Under the pieces are notes generated by a model, which ran no database searches, was not told where the DNA came from, and was given only the letters and a program-made list of their open reading frames with translations. From positions 1 to 6,848 of the forward strand of contig JBKHXU010000138.1 in NCBI GenBank assembly GCA_046565865.1: a stretch of DNA of 6,848 bases. Reading direction: 5' to 3'. This document shows, piece after piece, positions 1 to 4,924 of the stretch. The stretch comes from JBKHXU01 sp046565865 (GTDB lineage Bacteria > Pseudomonadota > Gammaproteobacteria > Acidiferrobacterales > Sulfurifustaceae). Made by a program: the position numbers and the translations under genes. Position 1 is the first letter of the stretch; every line of letters begins with the position of its first letter.

Positions 1-2
1 CG

Positions 3-443
3 TACAGCTACGAGCAGGCGCTGCTCGTCATCCGCCAACTCGGCCTGCCCATGAGCGCGGTCGAGGAGCAGTTTCGGCGCATGGTGTTCAACGTCGTCGC
101 GCGCAACCAGGACGACCACGTGAAGAATATCGCCTTCCTGATGGACAAGCGTGGCGCCTGGCGGCTCGCGCCCGCGTTCGACATGACCTACGCCTACAAT
201 CCCGCCGGCCTGTGGACGTCGACACACCAGATGACGGTGAACGGCAAGCGCGATGGCTTCACGCTGGAGGACTTTAAGGCGTGCGCCAAAGCGGCATCGA
301 TGAAGCGCGGCCGCGCGGAGGCGATCGTGGGCGAGGTAATAAAAGCGGTGGCGCGTTGGCGGGACTATGCCGATGAAGCAGGCCTCGCCCCGGTACTGCG
401 CGATCAGGTTCAGCGGGTGCTTCGGTTAGAGATACGCGATTGA
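3..443 (+). CDS. hipA: HipA-family serine/threonine kinase toxin, C-terminal part (5' end outside window)
   Basis: The frame is open from base 3 to a TGA at 441-443 and gives 146 residues; the ATG at 51 is internal, so this is the C-terminal portion of a larger protein. HipA toxins are kinases that phosphorylate targets such as GltX and are neutralised by the DNA-binding antitoxin HipB. The HipA C-domain signature is visible: NQDDHVKN (108-128), whose first Asp of DDH (111-113) matches the catalytic Asp of E. coli HipA (D309) and whose final Asn matches N314, then LAPAFDM with the metal-binding Asp (180-182, equivalent to D332). Both active-site elements are intact, so nothing here suggests inactivation. 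The N-terminal subdomain, P-loop and any hipB gene would lie upstream of the window. The family call is secure; whether it acts as a toxin in this strain is inference. Confidence 0.92.
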   Translation, partial: YSYEQALLVIRQLGLPMSAVEEQFRRMVFNVVARNQDDHVKNIAFLMDKRGAWRLAPAFDMTYAYNPAGLWTSTHQMTVNGKRDGFTLEDFKACAKAASMKRGRAEAIVGEVIKAVARWRDYADEAGLAPVLRDQVQRVLRLEIRD

Positions 444-639
444 GGATTGCGTTTTCCGACGGCGTGGCGTAGCGAGGCAAGCGTGGCGGCATCGAGCCGC
501 AGGCTGATGGTTTCTTGACCGGCCGGGCAGAGCCGCGTACGGCGCCGTTCCCAACGGCGCGCTTTAAGAGTCCCGGATCTCGCCAACCGATGTCACGGGC
601 GCTTTGAGAACCGTCAGCGCCATACTGATATCTTGAGCA

Positions 640-657
640 ATGTTCACATGTGAACAT
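640..657. promoter_or_regulatory. Perfect 18-bp palindrome, probable operator
   Basis: ATGTTCACATGTGAACAT is identical to its own reverse complement over all 18 bases. It stands alone in a gene-free region about 145 bases before the likely ATG of the XRE regulator. A weak -35-like TTGAGC sits at 633-638, so a bound protein could overlap a promoter. The size and symmetry suit a homodimeric helix-turn-helix repressor, and the adjacent XRE protein is the obvious candidate. It does not match the E. coli HipB operator (TATCC-N8-GGATA). Symmetry is directly seen; function is inferred. Confidence 0.5.
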
Positions 658-719
658 AGACCCATGCTAGTTTGAATCCCGCCTTGTAGTCGGTCGCAAG
701 TCGCTAACGAAATGATACT

Positions 720-745
720 TATAGTCCGTGGACGTCCGTCCATGG
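720..745 (+). promoter_or_regulatory. Candidate -10 box and imperfect inverted repeat before the XRE gene
   Basis: TATAGT at 720-725 matches five of six bases of the sigma-70 -10 consensus, but no good -35 element is seen at the usual spacing. Immediately after it, 726-733 and 738-745 form 8-bp arms (one G-T pair) around a 4-base loop, and GTCCGT is repeated directly at 724-729 and 734-739. This could be an operator or a 5'-leader hairpin for the regulator gene. Evidence is modest. Confidence 0.3.
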
Positions 746-800
746 CGGGGCAATGCTTTGGTCGTTTTTAAGAGGGAGAGCGCGCTTTGGAGTGCCACGC

Positions 801-1052
801 ATGATTAGACCAGTACCGGTGGTAGAAGAGGGCCGGCAGATTTTGGCCAGACGTGTCCGTCTATTGCGTGCAATGCGGGGATGGTCGCAGGAGCAATTGG
901 CGGAGTCTTCCGGGCTGCACAGGACTTGCATCAGTGCAATCGAGCGGCAGAAGTGGAATATTGGGCTGGATCATATCGAGCGGCTGGCAGAGGCGTTCAG
1001 TGTGCCGGTAAGCGTGCTGTTGCGGCCATTCAATGGGGCGGACATCCAATGA
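801..1052 (+). CDS. Small XRE-family helix-turn-helix transcriptional regulator
   Basis: An 83-residue DNA-binding protein that is almost entirely one XRE (Cro/C1-type) helix-turn-helix domain. The domain spans about residues 14-74: ARRVRLLRAMRGWSQEQLA, then the recognition helix region GLHRTCISAIERQ (38-50) and NIGLDHIERLAEAFSVPV (53-70). The GLHR(T)xIS..ER...NI.LD.I.RLA pattern is typical of solitary XRE repressors and R-M controller-like proteins. I prefer the ATG at 801 because GGAG lies eight bases upstream and the domain starts shortly after it; an in-frame ATG at 753 would add 16 residues with no domain match. No partner toxin directly follows in the same operon; the next gene (1137) has its own promoter-like sequence. 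It probably represses its own promoter, perhaps via the palindrome at 640-657. It could also be an antitoxin-like component acting on a neighbouring system, but that is speculation. Confidence 0.85.
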   Translation: MIRPVPVVEEGRQILARRVRLLRAMRGWSQEQLAESSGLHRTCISAIERQKWNIGLDHIERLAEAFSVPVSVLLRPFNGADIQ

Positions 1053-1078
1053 GAATCGCGGGTAGGCCGAAGTGCATG

Positions 1079-1128
1079 TTGGTCGGCCGTTGGCCTGGGT
1101 GCTACTATAGTGTTACTACAAAACGGAG
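1079..1128 (+). promoter_or_regulatory. Promoter/operator region of the parD-parE pair
   Basis: A -10-like TACTAT (1103-1108), overlapping TATAGT (1106-1111), lies 18 bases after a weak -35-like TTGGTC (1079-1084). The pentamer TACTA occurs twice in direct orientation, at 1103-1107 and 1115-1119, and TAGT-GTT-ACTA (1108-1118) is an inverted repeat. Ribbon-helix-helix antitoxins usually bind such short repeats over their own promoter, so autoregulation by the antitoxin or TA complex is likely. An 8-base-spaced CGGAG ribosome binding site (1124-1128) precedes the ATG at 1137. An upstream inverted repeat, GGCCGA/TCGGCC (1065-1070/1083-1088), may also matter. Confidence 0.5.
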
Positions 1129-1136
1129 CACATCCG

Positions 1137-1430
1137 ATGACGGCAACGACCACGACCACGACCACGCTCAAGCTGCCCGATAAACTCAAGTCTCGCATCG
1201 CCCGTCTCGCGAAGGAGACCGGAAGATCGCCGCACAGCCTTATGGTAGAGGCGCTGGAACGCGAGGTCGCTCGCGAGGAGCGGATGCGAGACTTCGTGCG
1301 CGAAGCGCTGACAGCGGATATCGGTGTGGAAGAGGGTGCGGCGGTGTATCGGGCGAAGGACGTGCACGCCTGGCTGGAGCGCTTAGCTCGCAACCCGAAA
1401 GCGGCGCGCCCGAAGCCATGGCGCAAGTAG
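1137..1430 (+). CDS. Ribbon-helix-helix (CopG/ParD-like) antitoxin
   Basis: A 97-residue antitoxin predicted to bind DNA through an N-terminal ribbon-helix-helix and to neutralise the toxin encoded next to it. The beta strand TLKLP (residues 10-14) is followed by helix A (KLKSRIARLAKETG, 16-29) and helix B (SPHSLMVEALEREV, 31-44), the classic RHH pattern. The charged C-terminal half (45-97, with DVHAWLERLARNP) would be the toxin-binding region. The ATG at 1137 is chosen because it follows a CGGAG ribosome binding site at 8 bases; an in-frame GTG at 1110 lies within the promoter. The N-terminus is unusual, MTA followed by seven threonines from a tandem 6-base repeat. The toxin start codon lies inside this gene, so translation is probably coupled. 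It is called ParD-like for its partner; RHH antitoxins are too diverse for a firmer name. Confidence 0.88.
   Translation: MTATTTTTTTLKLPDKLKSRIARLAKETGRSPHSLMVEALEREVAREERMRDFVREALTADIGVEEGAAVYRAKDVHAWLERLARNPKAARPKPWRK
1146..1166 (+). repeat. Tandem 6-base repeat in the antitoxin N-terminus
   Basis: The hexamer ACGACC is repeated three times and followed by ACG, encoding seven threonines directly before the RHH beta strand. Copy-number change by slippage would add or remove Thr-Thr pairs without a frameshift. Confidence 0.85.
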
Positions 1431-1711
1431 TCTATACAAAAAATGCAATTGCTAATCTGGAGCGCGTGTTCGCATTTTTGGCCGAGCACGATGCTTCGGC
1501 CGCCGCTGACGCGGCCGTAGCCATTCGCGATGCGGTTGAGGTTCTCGCGGATCACCCGCTGATCGGTCGGCGGATCGCGGGAGAGATACGCGAACTGGTC
1601 ATCTCGTATGGCAAGACCGGCTATGTTGCGCTCTATCGCTTCCTGCCCGAAAAAAATCTGATTCGCCTCCTGGCCATCAGGCATCAGCGTGAGCTCGATT
1701 TCCCCGGCTGA
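1418..1711 (+). CDS. parE: RelE/ParE-family toxin
   Basis: A 97-residue type II toxin. ParE members poison DNA gyrase, whereas RelE members cleave mRNA on the ribosome; the fold alone does not settle which applies. Family features run in order: an N-terminal strand VVYTKNA (4-10), a helical hairpin (about 11-46: IANLERVFAFLAEH ... AAVAIRDAVEVLADHP), then LIGRRI (48-53), IRELVISYG (57-65) and the C-terminal strands YVALYRFLPEKNLIRLLAIRHQREL (69-93). Length and layout fit ParE (about 95-100 residues) better than RelE, and the IRHQREL ending is typical. The gene starts 13 bases before the antitoxin stop, in a different frame, so it depends on antitoxin translation. The complete reading frame and intact ending suggest a functional toxin. 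The first codons are AT-richer than their surroundings. Confidence 0.9.
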   Translation: MAQVVYTKNAIANLERVFAFLAEHDASAAADAAVAIRDAVEVLADHPLIGRRIAGEIRELVISYGKTGYVALYRFLPEKNLIRLLAIRHQRELDFPG

Positions 1712-1763
1712 CGCGCCGAGCGACGGTCCAACGGTATCATCGAGCCAAACGAAGTCGCGCGGT

Positions 1764-2012
1764 TTAAGACCTGCCTTCGAGTTCCCGTTTGATCGCCGCC
1801 AGCTCCTGCTGGGCATCGGCGAAGTCGCCGTATGAGTGAGCCGTCCGCGTATACCAATACCGGCTGTTGCCGGCATCGCCTTCGATCTTGTGCAGCACGG
1901 CGTGGATCCAGCACGCGAGCGGGTCGTCTTCGTCCTGCTGTACGATTTCGTGCGCGCGGTTCCAATCGCCGGCGAGGGCGGCGTTGACGGCGGTGAGTAG
2001 GTTGGGCGGCAT
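1764..2012 (-). CDS. Conserved hypothetical 82-residue protein, paralog A
   Basis: I do not recognise a named function. The 82-residue product is soluble, probably all-helical, with no signal peptide or membrane segment. A strongly conserved core, GDWNRAHEIVQQDE and DPLACWIHAVLHKIEGD (15-46), is followed by NSRYWY (49-54) and a C-terminal helix ending AAIKREL. The WIHA.LHK.EGD..N..YWY pattern recalls helical-hairpin (TPR/Sel1-like) repeats, but this is only a resemblance. The paralog at 4925-5173 has the same length with 59 of 82 residues identical. The start at 2012 is chosen because homology to the paralog begins there; the frame stays open upstream to 2219, but that extension translates a non-coding repeat. 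No clear ribosome binding site precedes the ATG. The gene converges with parE across 52 bases. Confidence 0.8.
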   Translation of the reverse strand: MPPNLLTAVNAALAGDWNRAHEIVQQDEDDPLACWIHAVLHKIEGDAGNSRYWYTRTAHSYGDFADAQQELAAIKRELEGRS

Positions 2013-2146
2013 GCGTGCGGTCGTGGAGTTGGCGTTTGTGGGAGCTAATATCAAGATTAGGATCGATCGGCGCGCTGAAAAAACCGGGTAAACTTGTTCC
2101 AAGGCAGGCGATCCGGTGGTGAATAACCCTTTTAGCCCGTGACCGA

Positions 2147-2160
2147 GCAAACAAGTTTGC
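2147..2160. promoter_or_regulatory. Operator-like near-palindrome
   Basis: GCAAAC and GTTTGC are perfect 6-bp inverted arms around an AA centre, and the right half also pairs with 2090-2098 over nine bases. It lies between two divergent genes, so it could be a regulator site or simply part of a larger hairpin. No regulator can be assigned. Confidence 0.3.
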
Positions 2161-2186
2161 GCACAGGGCCTAGTATCTTTTAGTGG

Positions 2187-2214
2187 GAGATTCCTCGCTA
2201 CGCTCGGAATGACA
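2187..2214. repeat. Dispersed intergenic repeat (VIPSVARNL type)
   Basis: On the minus strand this reads GTCATTCCGAGCGTAGCGAGG and onwards, the short interspersed repeat known for producing the spurious peptide VIPSVARNL in many bacterial genome annotations. Its ends (ATTCC/GGAAT) pair. It is recognised by memory of that pattern; other copies would lie elsewhere in the genome. Confidence 0.6.
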
Positions 2215-2273
2215 CGCATGCTGCGGAGTGGTGATGGTCGGCGCGGCGCGCTGGGCGCTGCGAAATCGCGCCG

Positions 2274-2298
2274 TCGCCTGCGGCTCTTCGCAATGACA
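2274..2298. repeat. Second, diverged copy of the dispersed repeat family
   Basis: On the minus strand this reads TGTCATTGCGAAGAGCCGCA and onwards, resembling the GTCATTGCGA class of interspersed repeats. It has the same orientation as the copy at 2187-2214 and shares AATGACA, so the two may bound one composite element of about 110 bases. Confidence 0.4.
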
Positions 2299-2306
2299 AC
2301 CGTGGT

Positions 2307-2321
2307 AAAGGAGGCGTTCTG
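2307..2321 (+). promoter_or_regulatory. Strong ribosome binding site with CTG start codon
   Basis: AAAGGAGG (2307-2314) is followed after four bases by CTG (2319-2321) in the frame of the membrane protein. No ATG, GTG or TTG lies in that frame at a usable distance; the next candidates are ATT at 2331 and 2334, TTG at 2406 and ATG at 2451. The CTG is therefore the best-supported start. Confidence 0.65.
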
Positions 2322-3839
2322 AAACGAGTCATTATTCCTGTTGGGTTATCCGCGCTCACCTACGTCGGTGGACACTTTTATAACCGTCGGTGGGATCGGG
2401 CGCTGTTGTTCCTCGCGTTGCTGGCATTTTGGATCATCGGGATCTACGCGAGTATGACGTTCCGGCTCTCGGACGTTGCGGAGATGACCGACGCGGATCA
2501 GATGCTGAACATGATGTCGCGCCACTGGACCATAGGGGCGGTCGGTACGGTGGTGTTATGGGGCCTTAGTCTGTTTACGGCGTTGCTCGATACCCGGCGG
2601 TCCACTGCGACGTTCGTCGATCGTTGGACGATTTCGGGGCTCGTTGGGGCGGTCGGCTTTAGTCTGTTAGCGACGGCCGCGCTTTTCGTCGAATTTTCTT
2701 TGTTTGGTGCGTTTAGCGGCGTTGAGGTCGATGGCGATGAAACCCCGGTGAACACCGCTCGCCGCGCTCCCGCGAATTTCTACCGATATGTTCAGCTGGG
2801 GCACTATCAGGGCGCAAAGGAACCGACACCGGCGCCGACGGGCGACAGTTATCTCACGGGTCGGTTCGAGTTCGAAGGGAAACCGGCGGCCGGCGTGCAG
2901 TTGAGCCTGGTGCTGAATGGCAAGTACGAAACGGCAAAGGTAACCACCGACGCCGACGGCGAGTTTCACGTGCGTTTGCCGCGCGGCGAGTGGTACGTGA
3001 GCCGCGTGATCACGCACGAGTGGCAGGACTCGCCGCCCGCGGACAGTGACCTTGTGCTCGTGACCGGGCACGAGCCGAAGCTGGTCGAGGGCCGGTACGA
3101 CGATAACTATTGGCTGCAAAGCAAAGGTATCCCGGTGCAGGTGGGGGATCGGCCGCCGCAGCCGCAACTGAGGTTCACCATCCGCAACGGTGTCGCGTTG
3201 CGTTGGCCGGACGCCGACGCGCAGGGGACGGAGACCACGGTCGATGACGGCGTCATCGTTTGGGACCCCTACGCGGGTGCCAACACGTACCTGGTTCGTA
3301 TCGTCGAGATCGAGCGCGAGGGCCGCACGACGTCGTATCACGAAGTCGCGACGAGGCCCGTGGTCGGTGCCACGAATTTTCCGCTGAAACAGCTACAGGT
3401 GTTGCCGAGCGCGGATGCAAAGAAGGAATACGAGGTCAGCGTCGTGGCCTTCGACGAAGCCGGCAACTTGCTGAGTCAGTCGGAGCGATTCGGCGGCGGC
3501 TCGTTCGTGTTGTCCGACGGCAAGCAGCTCGTGCGCGAGCCGGAGCGCATGCCCGGATCGGAACACTTCGATCCTAAGGAACTGCAACAAGTACACGACA
3601 ACAATCGCCGTATCGAGGCCGCGGCGGTACTGCTGAAGGACGGCTTGGACAAGGACGCGGAACGGCTGCTCGGCAAGATCCAAGGCAAAGTGGACCCGGG
3701 CAAGCAGGCGGCCGTGACCGGCTACCTCATGGCCGTGCGTGGGCGTTGTGCCGAGGCGAATCGATTCTTCGCGCAGGCACAAGCCGCGGCCGGTGCCGGG
3801 TGCGTGCCGGATTACTATCGTGCCGGCTGCAAAAAATAG
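2319..3839 (+). CDS. Membrane-anchored protein of unknown function with Ig/FnIII-like exported region
   Basis: The 506-residue product is not a family I can name. Residues 1-26 (KRVIIPVGLSALTYVGGHFYNRRWDRALLF) resemble the short hairpin motif that opens TM2-like and related membrane proteins. Hydrophobic segments follow at about 28-48, 71-90 and 104-131. The rest is probably periplasmic: a beta-sandwich like a carboxypeptidase-regulatory domain (about 178-232, SYLTGRFEFEGKPAAGVQLS ... TTDADGEFHVRLPRGEW), a fibronectin-III-like segment (about 311-382, VIVWDPYAGANTYLVRIVE ... YEVSVVAFDEAGN), and a helical C-terminus (420-506) that could be TPR-like and ends with three cysteines (C477, C495, C504). 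The start is CTG with a strong ribosome binding site; starting at the TTG at 2406 would remove the conserved N-terminus. It may form a transcription unit with the YaiI gene 39 bases downstream. A role in envelope sensing or scaffolding is only a guess. Confidence 0.8.
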   Translation: MKRVIIPVGLSALTYVGGHFYNRRWDRALLFLALLAFWIIGIYASMTFRLSDVAEMTDADQMLNMMSRHWTIGAVGTVVLWGLSLFTALLDTRRSTATFVDRWTISGLVGAVGFSLLATAALFVEFSLFGAFSGVEVDGDETPVNTARRAPANFYRYVQLGHYQGAKEPTPAPTGDSYLTGRFEFEGKPAAGVQLSLVLNGKYETAKVTTDADGEFHVRLPRGEWYVSRVITHEWQDSPPADSDLVLVTGHEPKLVEGRYDDNYWLQSKGIPVQVGDRPPQPQLRFTIRNGVALRWPDADAQGTETTVDDGVIVWDPYAGANTYLVRIVEIEREGRTTSYHEVATRPVVGATNFPLKQLQVLPSADAKKEYEVSVVAFDEAGNLLSQSERFGGGSFVLSDGKQLVREPERMPGSEHFDPKELQQVHDNNRRIEAAAVLLKDGLDKDAERLLGKIQGKVDPGKQAAVTGYLMAVRGRCAEANRFFAQAQAAAGAGCVPDYYRAGCKK

Positions 3840-3878
3840 TTGGCACGTTGGAAGCGGGATGAGGCCGGGTCAAAGCGT

Positions 3879-4340
3879 ATGCATATCTGGGTCGACGCCG
3901 ACGCCTGTCCGAACGTCATCAAAGACATCTTGTTTCGCGCCGCCGAGCGCCGGCAGGTGATGCTCACGCTCGTCGCCAACGCGCCGCTGCGGACGCCGCC
4001 GTCGCGCTATATCCGGGCGCTGCAGGTGCCGGGTGGGTTCGATGAGGCCGACCGCCGGATCGCCGAGCTGGCCCAGGCGGGGGATCTCGTCATCAGCGCC
4101 GACATCCCGCTCGCCGCGAGCGTGGTCGCGAAGGGCGCGCACGCGCTGAACCCGCGGGGCGAGCTCTACACCGCGGATAACATCAAAGAGCGGCTGGCGA
4201 TGCGGAATCTGATGGACGAGCTGCGCAAAACCGGCGTCAGCACCGGCGGCCCAGCGACCTTGAGCTTAAGCGACCGGCAAGAATTCGCGAATCAACTCGA
4301 TCGCATCCTGAGCCGCGCGGCGCGAGCGGACAGCAAGTAA
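3879..4340 (+). CDS. yaiI: YaiI/YqxD family protein (UPF0178, DUF188)
   Basis: A 153-residue cytoplasmic protein of the UPF0178 family, whose usual length is about 150. Family motifs are clear: WVDADACPNVIKDI (4-17) at the N-terminus, VANAPLR (32-38), GDLVISADIPLA (68-79), GAHALNPRGELYTADNIKERLAMRN (86-110) and STGGPA (121-126). Conserved acidic residues (D6, D8, D68, D75) are in place. The fold has been linked to PIN/NYN-type nuclease domains, so an RNA-related role is suspected, but the biochemical function of the family is not established. The ATG at 3879 fits the family N-terminus; an earlier in-frame TTG at 3840 would add 13 unmatched residues. Only a weak ribosome binding site is visible. 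It follows the membrane protein gene by 39 bases and may be co-transcribed with it. Confidence 0.94.
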   Translation: MHIWVDADACPNVIKDILFRAAERRQVMLTLVANAPLRTPPSRYIRALQVPGGFDEADRRIAELAQAGDLVISADIPLAASVVAKGAHALNPRGELYTADNIKERLAMRNLMDELRKTGVSTGGPATLSLSDRQEFANQLDRILSRAARADSK

Positions 4341-4374
4341 ATTCGGCGGCGCGGTGCAGAATTGGGATCGAGGG

Positions 4375-4398
4375 CGACCGATTCGAGGCGATCGGTTG
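4375..4398. terminator. Hairpin between convergent genes, possible bidirectional terminator
   Basis: CGACCGAT (4375-4382) pairs with ATCGGTTG (4391-4398), eight pairs including one G-U, with an 8-base loop. It lies in the 77-base gap where the YaiI gene and the minus-strand gene at 4418-4816 converge. No T-run follows on either strand, so intrinsic termination is uncertain. Confidence 0.35.
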
Positions 4399-4417
4399 GC
4401 GTCAGCCGGGTGCGGCA

Positions 4418-4816
4418 TCAGTCGCTGAAGTCGAGCCCGGCGATGATACGGTTGAGTTGGCCTTGCAGGCCGGTTTCCTTGGTCAGGGCGTCGAGCTCGC
4501 CGTCGCGGTCGCGGGCGCTGGCTTCGATCTTCGCGATGTAGCGCGCGTTGCAATCGGCGACGGCTTTCTTGAGGCTCTGCAGGTGCGGGACGATCTCGTC
4601 CTGCGAGCGCACCCAGGTTTCGATGTACAAACACTCCTTGGTATCGATCGACGCCGGATAGGCGGCCTTTGATTGGTGATCGGTAAAATCGTGACACCAA
4701 TCGACCGGCGCCTTGTGCGACAGCCGGAAGCAGAGATCGATGTACGGTTCTTTCTGGATTCGCGGCGGGCGCTTTTCGTCGATGCCGATGATCTTGATGT
4801 CGCTGATGCCTTCCAT
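4418..4816 (-). CDS. Conserved hypothetical protein, 132 residues
   Basis: I do not recognise the family. The product has no signal peptide or membrane segment and looks cytoplasmic. The N-terminal half appears beta-rich (SDIKIIGIDEKRPPRI, 5-20; PYIDLCFRLSHKAPVDWC, 24-41; ECLYIETWVR, 61-70), and the C-terminal half (about 74-128) is helical and charged. There are four cysteines (29, 41, 62, 89), not arranged as an obvious metal site. The ATG at 4816 is supported by GAGGA seven bases upstream; that ribosome binding site lies inside the 10-bp palindrome GAGGATCCTC (4819-4828), which could mask it. The gene converges with the YaiI gene and is separated from paralog B upstream by 108 bases. That it is a real gene is likely from codon pattern and start signals; its role is unknown. 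Confidence 0.8.
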   Translation of the reverse strand: MEGISDIKIIGIDEKRPPRIQKEPYIDLCFRLSHKAPVDWCHDFTDHQSKAAYPASIDTKECLYIETWVRSQDEIVPHLQSLKKAVADCNARYIAKIEASARDRDGELDALTKETGLQGQLNRIIAGLDFSD

Positions 4817-4853
4817 AGGAGGATCCTCGTTAGCGCGCGTTGGCTGTGCGGCT

Positions 4854-4859
4854 ACTATA
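4854..4859 (-). promoter_or_regulatory. Candidate -10 box for the 4418-4816 gene
   Basis: On the minus strand this reads TATAGT, five of six matches to the -10 consensus, about 38 bases before the ATG at 4816. No good -35 element was found 16-18 bases further upstream, so the call rests on the -10 alone. Confidence 0.3.
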
Positions 4860-4924
4860 CGCGCAAAGGCAAGCGGCAGCCGCGATAAAAAAATGGGTCG
4901 ATGTTTGGGCGGCTCGGTCTTGGT

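Larger units (their letters stand above)
444..800. other. Gene-free spacer between hipA and the XRE regulator
   Basis: No convincing coding region is seen on either strand; open frames here lack a ribosome binding site and family resemblance. It contains a GC-rich hairpin with 8-bp arms and a 3-base loop (542-549/553-560), about 100 bases after the hipA stop and with no following T-run, so only a weak terminator candidate. It also holds an 18-bp palindrome (640-657) and, just before the regulator gene, a TATAGT -10-like box and an imperfect hairpin, listed separately. Confidence 0.6.
2013..2318. other. Repeat-bearing intergenic region between divergent genes
   Basis: This region separates paralog A (leftward) from the membrane protein gene (rightward) and should carry both promoters. 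No gene is supported. On the minus strand TTGATA (2050-2055) is a -35-like match, but no convincing -10 follows it. The region contains inverted repeats (AAACTTGTT 2090-2098 against AACAAGTTT 2150-2158) and two copies of a dispersed short-repeat type, listed separately. The stretch 2225-2275 is very GC-rich, with GGCGCG/CGCGCC arms (2245-2250/2267-2272). Confidence 0.6.

Noticed and set aside
466..480. GCGTAGCGAGG at 467-477, shared with the repeat at 2187-2214
   Set aside because: Only 11 bases match and the flanks do not; too short to call a further repeat copy.
753..800. Earlier ATG for the XRE regulator
   Set aside because: Possible, but the ATG at 801 has a better placed GGAG and the extra 16 residues match nothing in the domain.
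971..1876. A 301-codon open frame on the minus strand across the toxin-antitoxin genes
   Set aside because: It is antisense to two clear genes, contains a run of valines created by the ACGACC repeat, and has no family resemblance; it is open only because of base composition.
2013..2219. N-terminal extension of paralog A up to 2219
   Set aside because: It includes the translation of a dispersed non-coding repeat (VIPSVARNL), and the paralog shows no similarity before the ATG at 2012.
2667..3341. A 224-codon minus-strand frame under the membrane protein gene
   Set aside because: It is antisense to a well-structured protein and has no start signal or recognisable motif.
4877..4895. GC-rich hairpin next to an A7 run as a terminator
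   Set aside because: The stem (GCGG-CAG-CCGC) precedes A rather than T on the + strand, and on the minus strand the T-run comes before the stem, so neither orientation fits an intrinsic terminator.
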